Of a stretch of DNA of 31,056 bases, positions 21,897-27,577 are shown piece by piece. Location: the NCBI GenBank assembly GCA_964645825.1, contig CAZXZY010000006.1:1-31056 (forward strand), written 5' to 3'. The stretch's first letter is position 1, and the number at the start of each line of letters is the position of its first letter. The translations under genes and the position numbers were made by a program. A model generated the notes under the pieces. It saw only the letters and a list, made by a program, of their open reading frames with translations, had not been told where the DNA came from and did not search any database. Origin of the DNA: JABIAL01 sp964645825 (lineage in GTDB: Bacteria > Patescibacteriota > Patescibacteriia > UBA1558 > GWA2-36-10).

Positions 21897-23792
21897 TTAT
21901 GTTGGTGACCAAACACCATTAGTACATTGCCCATTTGGACGATCAGGTATCAAGTTAGTCCAGCCGTCACTCCCCTGACAAACACATAAAGCATCGTAGT
22001 TAGAAAAGTAATAAATAATGCCTTCTTCACCAGCCTTACAAGATGGACCGCTAGCTCCGCCACCCTCAAAGTCTATGTAACTCTTTTCACCTTCTAAAAT
22101 CAGGCTAGCTCCTGTGTTAATATTTCCGGAAAAATATCCCCCTCCATTTCTATCCACTCTAAATCTATCGGTTCCCGCTTGTTGTAATTTTAATAAATTG
22201 GACCCTACTGCTGCCGAAGATGCATTAGCATAAATCAAGTTTTGATTAGCAGCTGACAAATTTCCGTGCACTTGCAATGTGCCATCCTTCAAATAAACAT
22301 CGCCAGCAAAAAATCCAGCGTAGTTATTTGTACCACCACCATCACGACAATAAGTAAAATAATCATAATCATTTACCCTATCTAATGTCCAAGCTGTTTC
22401 ACCGGATAAGGCACAAATACCTAAACCAGCTGAGCTCAACACTCCTCCACCTGAATAGCCACCAATAGTGACTGCGCCTAAAGCTGCTGGTGTGCTAGCA
22501 TCGGCCAAAGTTTTATCTATGCCAAATAGGCTACTAATATTAGAATGGTCTTCTAAATCATCTGGATCAGGTGGCGGATCAATCGTGCCTGGCACCGTAC
22601 CTCTAGTGATAGCCCCATATGGTCCATCAGCATATAAACCAACCGTATTACCAAAGGCATACACGCCAATGTTACCAACGCCTTCAACACCAGCATTAGC
22701 ATAACCCAGACCACTGAATCCCCAACCAATAATAGGTGCTATGTCGCTAGATTGAGCAAAGACGGTGCCATCCACTTCAACGTCCCAGGCTGGGTCAGTA
22801 GTGTTGATGCCGACTTTACCACCCATTATAGACAAAACATTATTATCTGACACTTCTCTAGAAGTCGCATCTAAACCAATACCTAAAGAATAATTTCCAC
22901 TAACATCAATGCTATTACCAATGGCCATACTTCTAAACCCTGTAACACCAGTACCATATCCAATAGCAGTACTGTAACTACCAGCAGACACAGACGCACC
23001 TCTACCAATGGCTACCGCTCCTCTCGAATCAGCCGAAGCACCTAGCCCAACCTCTAATATACCATCATTCACACCATTAATACCTTGCAGGTTAGTTTTT
23101 CCTCTTGTCAATAACTTAGGCACCGTATCTGTAATAGTTATCAAATCATAACCAATCGCTAACTGTCCATATTCTGTCATTGCTATTTCATTACCATTAC
23201 CAGTAGCGCCTACATCAAAATAAAGACCCCCTAAACCCTGCCCAGCTGGACCGGCGTAAATAAGCGATGAATCTTCCGATGCTTGATTATGATATTTACC
23301 AAGCTCTATTACTCCTCCTGAATCTGCAGGAATAGGAGGAATAGTAGGATAGGTGCCAACCACTAGCCGATCTGTAACGCCTAAGCTACCAAAAAACATA
23401 CCAGCCCAACCAGCATTAGCTTGACCAACAACCGCTACACCACCAGCATTATCTGAATATCCATATACGCCATAACTTGCAGAATTATTTGAAGATGCTA
23501 ATGTCTTGCCGAATACTCCCGTGGTTAGACTCCCCGCACTAGCTGTATTTGCATAAGCACTTAAAGCATTACATTGAGCCTGATTATTACAACTACCTAA
23601 ATCAAAAATACTAAAATCATTCGCATCTAAACTTTCTTGCAAAGGATTGCCTAAAAATTCAAAATCGATATTTCCATCTGGTGGATTACCCGGTGGCCCT
23701 TCCCATTGTGCAAAGGCTGGTGACATCATGAATGTCAAAGCAATCACAAAAATAGCGATCAAAATAATCCAATTATATTTTGTACTAAACAT
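21897..23792 (-). CDS. Fibre-like secreted surface protein B (YadA-head-like repeats, C-terminal four-Cys tip)
   Basis: I place the start at ATG 23792, giving 631 residues and the signal peptide MFSTKYNWIILIAIFVIALT with cleavage expected at AFA/QWEG. A further upstream start (23843) lies before the promoter and can be excluded. The mature N-terminus QWEGPPGNPPDGN fits the W..P...P..N pattern of the neighbours. A module SYGVYGYSDNAGGVAVVG is shared with proteins A and C. A left-handed-roll type repeat follows (ILEVGLGAS, GAVAIGRGAS, YSTAIGYGTG, RSMAIGNSID, YSLGIGLDAT; 14-15 residues each), ending in NNVLSIMGGKVGINTTDP. The block with GVEGVGNIGVY, GICALSGE and NNYAGFFAGDVYLKDG matches protein A. 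Tip cysteines are C585, C603, C605 and C623. A trimeric surface fibre is inferred from the repeats. Confidence 0.72.
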   Translation of the reverse strand: MFSTKYNWIILIAIFVIALTFMMSPAFAQWEGPPGNPPDGNIDFEFLGNPLQESLDANDFSIFDLGSCNNQAQCNALSAYANTASAGSLTTGVFGKTLASSNNSASYGVYGYSDNAGGVAVVGQANAGWAGMFFGSLGVTDRLVVGTYPTIPPIPADSGGVIELGKYHNQASEDSSLIYAGPAGQGLGGLYFDVGATGNGNEIAMTEYGQLAIGYDLITITDTVPKLLTRGKTNLQGINGVNDGILEVGLGASADSRGAVAIGRGASVSAGSYSTAIGYGTGVTGFRSMAIGNSIDVSGNYSLGIGLDATSREVSDNNVLSIMGGKVGINTTDPAWDVEVDGTVFAQSSDIAPIIGWGFSGLGYANAGVEGVGNIGVYAFGNTVGLYADGPYGAITRGTVPGTIDPPPDPDDLEDHSNISSLFGIDKTLADASTPAALGAVTIGGYSGGGVLSSAGLGICALSGETAWTLDRVNDYDYFTYCRDGGGTNNYAGFFAGDVYLKDGTLQVHGNLSAANQNLIYANASSAAVGSNLLKLQQAGTDRFRVDRNGGGYFSGNINTGASLILEGEKSYIDFEGGGASGPSCKAGEEGIIYYFSNYDALCVCQGSDGWTNLIPDRPNGQCTNGVWSPT

Positions 23793-23819
23793 AAGATTAT
23801 ATTTATTTTTATTAACTTT

Positions 23820-23847
23820 ATTATACCATAAAATAAGCAACAAACAA
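23820..23847 (-). promoter_or_regulatory. Promoter of surface protein B, overlapping the upstream terminator
   Basis: The minus strand reads TTGTTT (23847-23842), a 16-base spacer and the extended -10 TGGTATAAT (TATAAT at 23825-23820), 27 bases before the ATG at 23792. This fixes the start, because the longer ORF would begin upstream of the promoter. The -35 immediately follows the surface protein C terminator stem. Confidence 0.65.
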
Positions 23848-23877
23848 AAAACACCCTACCCCACAGCAAGGTGTTTT
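23848..23877 (-). terminator. Terminator of fibre-like surface protein C
   Basis: The stem AAAACACC/GGTGTTTT has a 14-base loop 13 bases after the stop codon. On the minus strand a TTGTTTG tract follows. Confidence 0.75.
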
Positions 23878-23890
23878 AAAAAATAAAATT

Positions 23891-25381
23891 TTATTTAGCC
23901 GAACAAAGTGAGTCTGCTTTTCCATTAACCATGGAAATCCAAGATGTGCCATCACAATAACACAAAACTTTATTAACAGTAAAATTGTACACCTTACCAT
24001 CATCAGTTGATTTACAGGTTGGTGCCTTAGCACCACTATCATCATTGAAATCAAAATAACTACCAGAACTACCATTAAAGGAAATTATACCACCCGTCTT
24101 AGCACCTAATGTATTAGTAAAAGTGCCACCACCATTCAAAGACGCACTTCCAGAAACACTTAAATTTGAACTAAAGGTACCTTGAGTAGCTGTAAGAGAA
24201 CTAGCAGCTACAACTGCACCTAAATTAGTCACCCTAAATTTATCTGTGCCATTGCTTTGTAATCTCAAAAGATGAGCGGAATTACTAGTACCAGAAGGAG
24301 AATTTCCATAAATCAAATTCTCAGTAGAAATCAAGGCAGTTGTAGGCTGTACCTGCATCATACCGTCTTGATAATAATCTCCTAGCAAATGTAACTTATA
24401 ACTAGGATCAACACCAATACCAACATCACCACCCATAATAGCTAACACATTGTCTCCTGTGACAGCTAAGGCAGCAGAATAATCAAGGCCAATGCCTACT
24501 GAATCTGTACCAGACATCGTAATTCCTGAACCTAAGGCCGTAGAATAATCTCCACTAGCTACAACACTATAGCCCCTAGCAGAAGAAAAATCTCCGCTAG
24601 CCGTAGCATACATACCCAAGGCATGAGATGCAAAACCAGAAGCATAGCTTTCATTACCAGTTACAAAAGAATCTGTGCCCGAAGCTTCAGTAGAAAAACC
24701 AAAGGCTACGGCTTCAGCTCCAGAAGCAGTTGAACTATCACCACCCGCTAAAGAATAATTACCACTTGCCGTTGTGCCACTACCTAAAGTAACAGCGCCA
24801 CTTATACCAACTGGACCAGCAAAATAACCAGCCCAACCAGCTGTACCAACACCGTAAACACCAACACCGCCAGCATTTTCAGAAATACCGGCTACTGCAT
24901 AACTAGGATAAGATCCGCTATTTGATAGTGTAGTAGCATATAAACCGTAAGTATAGGCATTGTTTTGAGTATTTTTACCTCCTGTGGCTTTGATTGCATA
25001 AACATTTTCCCCTCCCACAACAGGGGGAGAAAGTATAGAGGAACTAGTAACATCTATTTCACTATCCGTTGCCGTAACATCTACAGTAGCATTTACTGTC
25101 AAATCATCAACCGTTATGCTATCCCCTACAATTGTACTAGTAGCCGTCAGTGTACTAACTGTCAAATCTTTAACATCAATAATATCATTGTGATATACAT
25201 TAACTATACTAGTTTCATTATCCGAAACTAAAGGCGTGTTTATACCTGTATTATCACCCGGGTCGTCTACTGGCGCTTGCCAGTCAGCAAAAACTGCTTT
25301 TTGCACTAGTACTAAGCTCAAAGTAGCAGCCACTAAAACTAGCAACGTTAAATGCCATTGAGCATAAAATTTCTCCTGCAT
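23891..25381 (-). CDS. Fibre-like secreted surface protein C (seven 14-residue YadA-head repeats, four-Cys tip)
   Basis: A 496-residue protein with a signal peptide (cleavage expected at VFA/DWQ, about residue 32) and mature start DWQAPVDDPGDN. SYAVAGISENAGGVGVYG and AGWAGYFAGPVGI (about 160-192) match the modules of protein B. Residues 205-302 are seven exact 14-residue repeats (ASGNYSLAGGDSST, ASGDFSSARGYSVV, ASGDYSTALGSGIT and similar) with the AxG-S-A-G pattern of YadA/Hia head domains. They lead into NVLAIMGGDVGIGVDPSYKL. Then come ENLIYGN...LLRLQSNGTDKFRV, common to all three proteins, and a tip with C456, C474, C476 and C493. No outer-membrane beta anchor follows, unlike true trimeric autotransporters. 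It is likely a secreted trimeric fibre; how it is attached is unknown. Confidence 0.75.
   Translation of the reverse strand: MQEKFYAQWHLTLLVLVAATLSLVLVQKAVFADWQAPVDDPGDNTGINTPLVSDNETSIVNVYHNDIIDVKDLTVSTLTATSTIVGDSITVDDLTVNATVDVTATDSEIDVTSSSILSPPVVGGENVYAIKATGGKNTQNNAYTYGLYATTLSNSGSYPSYAVAGISENAGGVGVYGVGTAGWAGYFAGPVGISGAVTLGSGTTASGNYSLAGGDSSTASGAEAVAFGFSTEASGTDSFVTGNESYASGFASHALGMYATASGDFSSARGYSVVASGDYSTALGSGITMSGTDSVGIGLDYSAALAVTGDNVLAIMGGDVGIGVDPSYKLHLLGDYYQDGMMQVQPTTALISTENLIYGNSPSGTSNSAHLLRLQSNGTDKFRVTNLGAVVAASSLTATQGTFSSNLSVSGSASLNGGGTFTNTLGAKTGGIISFNGSSGSYFDFNDDSGAKAPTCKSTDDGKVYNFTVNKVLCYCDGTSWISMVNGKADSLCSAK
24476..24769 (-). repeat. Seven 42-base repeats coding the YadA-like head of protein C
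   Basis: Seven consecutive units of 14 codons (residues 205-302 of surface protein C) keep a constant register. Each begins with (A/M)SG and has a small residue before Gly at position 10. The DNA is diverged between units, so this is an old protein repeat rather than a recent tandem duplication. Confidence 0.8.
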
Positions 25382-25416
25382 ATTTTTATATTCAAATCTT
25401 TATTAAAATCATAGAT

Positions 25417-25445
25417 ATTATAACACATTTTATCTTCTGTTACAA
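25417..25445 (-). promoter_or_regulatory. Promoter of surface protein C
   Basis: The minus strand reads TTGTAA (25445-25440), a 17-base spacer and the extended -10 TGTTATAAT (TATAAT at 25422-25417), 35 bases before the ATG. It is back-to-back with the plus-strand promoter beginning at 25453. Confidence 0.72.
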
Positions 25446-25452
25446 AAAATCA

Positions 25453-25481
25453 TTGCTTTTTATCGATGAATTTAGTATAAT
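25453..25481 (+). promoter_or_regulatory. Promoter of the anchored-protein/lemA operon
   Basis: TTGCTT (25453-25458), a 17-base spacer and a perfect TATAAT (25476-25481) lie 25 bases before the ATG at 25507. It is divergent from the surface protein C promoter, with seven bases between the -35 boxes. Confidence 0.7.
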
Positions 25482-25506
25482 CAAGGCGTAATAATAAAAT
25501 AAAAAT

Positions 25507-26034
25507 ATGTACAAAAAAATACTACTTACAACCTTAGCAGTTGTTATTATCCTAGCCGGCGTCACTGGCGCAGTTGGCTATATTTGGCAAAAAAATATGG
25601 CACCAGATACAGCGTTCAAAACTCAGCCAATAAAATTACCGCCTATCCCTGAAAATTTAAAACAAGCACCATCCAACGAACTGATACCACCTTTACCAAA
25701 AATTCCTGAACCAAGTGTAATTAATAGCTACACTGGTGAAATTATTGAATTAGAAAGTGACAAATTGGTCATTTCTACTAATCATGGTGACAAGACCGTT
25801 AAATTTAATGCTGGCACTATTTTTGAAAAAATTTTTGTTCCTAGGTTTCCTGCCCTGCCTCCTCTACCAGGATCTAACCAAGCACCAGCCGCTGAAATAC
25901 CAGCCGCTGAATTAATCTCTATAGCCGAATTACAGTCTGGTCAAAATGCTCAAGCATTTGCTAATGAAAATATTAGTGGCCAAAGTGAATTTACTGCCAA
26001 CAAAATTAGTTTAGTAATAAGATTAGATAACTAA
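25507..26034 (+). CDS. Anchored proline-rich protein with a small beta-rich domain
   Basis: A 175-residue protein with an N-terminal membrane helix or signal (about 4-27, ILLTTLAVVIILAGVTGAVG). A proline-rich stretch follows (PPIPENLKQAP, PPLPKIPEP). A compact beta segment, YTGEIIELESDKLVISTN then DKTVKFNAGTIFEKI, is the kind of OB-like strand pair found in short secreted domains of many CPR proteins. A second proline-rich loop (FPALPPLPGSNQAP) precedes the last part (ELQSGQNAQAFANENI, ISLVIRLDN). I recognise no enzyme motif. It heads a transcript with lemA (seven-base gap). Its placement next to LemA suggests an envelope role. The function is unknown. Confidence 0.6.
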   Translation: MYKKILLTTLAVVIILAGVTGAVGYIWQKNMAPDTAFKTQPIKLPPIPENLKQAPSNELIPPLPKIPEPSVINSYTGEIIELESDKLVISTNHGDKTVKFNAGTIFEKIFVPRFPALPPLPGSNQAPAAEIPAAELISIAELQSGQNAQAFANENISGQSEFTANKISLVIRLDN

Positions 26035-26041
26035 CAACCCT

Positions 26042-26593
26042 ATGAACTGGTACTACATTTTAATAATTGCTGTAGTCGTAATCTTAGGCTGGTTGATCGC
26101 TGTTTATAACGGTCTGATCCGTTTGAAAAATAGAGTCTCCGAAGCCTGGTCAGATATCGATGTTCAGCTCAAAAGACGTTATGACTTGATTCCAAATTTG
26201 ATGGAAACAGTCAAAGGTTACATGAAACATGAAGAAGGTGTTTTGACAAAAGTAACTGAGGCTCGTGCTAATGCCATGAATGCTACTGGCACCGAAGCTA
26301 AGGGTAAGGCAGAAAATATGCTGTCCGAAACTTTAAAAAGTTTATTCGCTGTTGCTGAAAGTTATCCAGACTTGAAAGCTTCCCAAAACTTTTTACAATT
26401 ACAAGACGAAATTTCTGACACTGAAAACAAAATCCAAGCTTCTCGCCGTTTCTATAACGGACAAGTTAGAGACTTTAATACCAAGACTCAAGTTTTCCCA
26501 AATAACTTAATTGCCAACATGCTTGGCTTCAAAGACTTTGAATTCTTTGCCATCGATGAGAAAGAAAAAGAAAACGTCAAAGTAAAATTCTAA
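26042..26593 (+). CDS. lemA: LemA family membrane protein
   Basis: A 183-residue protein with one N-terminal membrane helix (about 4-22), YNGLIRLKNRVSEAWSDIDV, then QLKRRYDLIPNLMETVKGYM and the helical core (TEARANAM, SLFAVAESYPDLKASQNFLQ, LQDEISDTENKIQASRRFYN). It ends with NNLIANMLGFKDFEFFAIDE; all these are family landmarks. LemA proteins have an outside N-terminus and a cytoplasmic four-helix bundle of unknown biochemical role. They are frequently encoded beside HtpX-type proteases, as here, suggesting a joint membrane quality-control function. A strong GC-rich terminator follows, so it is separate from the htpX transcript. Confidence 0.95.
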   Translation: MNWYYILIIAVVVILGWLIAVYNGLIRLKNRVSEAWSDIDVQLKRRYDLIPNLMETVKGYMKHEEGVLTKVTEARANAMNATGTEAKGKAENMLSETLKSLFAVAESYPDLKASQNFLQLQDEISDTENKIQASRRFYNGQVRDFNTKTQVFPNNLIANMLGFKDFEFFAIDEKEKENVKVKF

Positions 26594-26606
26594 TATTACT
26601 TAACTT

Positions 26607-26634
26607 CCGGCCGCGTTTCACGCGGCCGGTTTTT
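26607..26634 (+). terminator. Strong terminator after lemA
   Basis: A perfect nine-base GC stem CCGGCCGCG/CGCGGCCGG with a five-base loop is followed by TTTTT. It lies 13 bases after the lemA stop. Confidence 0.95.
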
Positions 26635-26647
26635 ATTATCTTTATGA

Positions 26648-26677
26648 TTGACATAAAGCACTAGATATTGTTATATT
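26648..26677 (+). promoter_or_regulatory. Promoter of the htpX-clpC-comF operon
   Basis: A consensus TTGACA (26648-26653), an 18-base spacer and an extended -10 TGTTATATT (TATATT at 26672-26677) lie 23 bases before the htpX ATG. No heat-shock operator such as CIRCE was seen. Confidence 0.7.
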
Positions 26678-26700
26678 AAGATGAAAATAATATAAATAAA

Positions 26701-27576
26701 ATGTATAAACAAATCTCTCAAAACAAAAGAAAAAGTTATCTCTTAATGCTAATTTTTATTGTCGTCATTGCTGGACTGGCCTGGGCTTGGAGCCAATATT
26801 CTGGTGGCAGCTCGGGAATCGTCGCAGCCGCTATAATTTTTGCTTCAATTATGAGCTTAGTCAGCTTTTATGCTGGTGATAAAGTCGCTTTAACTCAATC
26901 AGGTGCTCGTGAAATCAAAAAAGTAGATAATCCATATGTCTGGCGAATGGTAGAAAATCTGAGCATTACAGCCGGTTTACCAATGCCAAAAGTCTATATT
27001 ATAGATGATAAACACATGAATGCCTTTGCTACTGGCCGTGATCCAGAGCACGCTTCGGTGGCATTAACCACGGGCATTATCAATAATCTAGAAAATGAAG
27101 AACTAGAAGGCGTAATTGCTCATGAATTATCTCATGTCAAAAATTATGATATTCGTTTGATGATGATCGTCATTGTTTGTATCGGCATCATCACTTTGCT
27201 TTCTGATTGGATGCTACGCAGTTTTATCTGGGGTGGCAGAGGTCGTAGCAGTAATAGCAAAGGCAATGGCGCTATGATAATTGTTGGTTTAGTTTTGGCC
27301 ATCCTCTCTCCTATCTTTGCTAGGTTGATTCAACTGGCCGTATCTCGTAAAAGAGAATTTTTGGCTGATGCTTCTGGCGCCTTACTTACTCGTTATCCTG
27401 AAGGATTAGCTGGGGCTTTAGAAAAGATTTCTCAACAAGCTGTGCCACTTCGTCGAGCCAACAAAGCAACTGCTCATTTATACATTGCTAATCCCTTTTC
27501 AGCTAAAGGTGTTAAGAAAATGTTTTCTACTCACCCACCAGCTGCTGACAGAATAAAAGCCTTAAGAAACATGTAA
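26701..27576 (+). CDS. htpX: HtpX-like membrane metalloprotease (M48B)
   Basis: A 291-residue zinc protease with membrane helices at about 13-30 and 39-57. The catalytic site is HELSH at 141-145, with E219 in SRKREFLADASGA as third ligand. Another two helices lie between (about 152-170 and 191-210). The C-terminal THPPAADRIKALRNM is typical of HtpX. It degrades misfolded membrane proteins. The gene follows lemA (a common pairing) but has its own TTGACA promoter. It is one base before clpC, so the two are co-transcribed, grouping membrane and cytosolic protein quality control. All key residues are present. Confidence 0.95.
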   Translation: MYKQISQNKRKSYLLMLIFIVVIAGLAWAWSQYSGGSSGIVAAAIIFASIMSLVSFYAGDKVALTQSGAREIKKVDNPYVWRMVENLSITAGLPMPKVYIIDDKHMNAFATGRDPEHASVALTTGIINNLENEELEGVIAHELSHVKNYDIRLMMIVIVCIGIITLLSDWMLRSFIWGGRGRSSNSKGNGAMIIVGLVLAILSPIFARLIQLAVSRKREFLADASGALLTRYPEGLAGALEKISQQAVPLRRANKATAHLYIANPFSAKGVKKMFSTHPPAADRIKALRNM

Positions 27577-27577
27577 C

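Noticed and set aside
23793..23843. Extended start for surface protein B at 23843 (17 extra residues)
   Set aside because: The region contains the -10 box itself and the extension has no signal-peptide features; ATG 23792 gives a proper signal peptide.
24476..24769. Regular repeat spacing that might look like a CRISPR array
   Set aside because: The 42-base units are in frame within a signal-peptide-bearing protein, are diverged in DNA, and have no spacers or cas genes.
19755..25381. Prophage tail-fibre genes
   Set aside because: All three products have Sec signal peptides and individual promoters, and no other phage gene is present.
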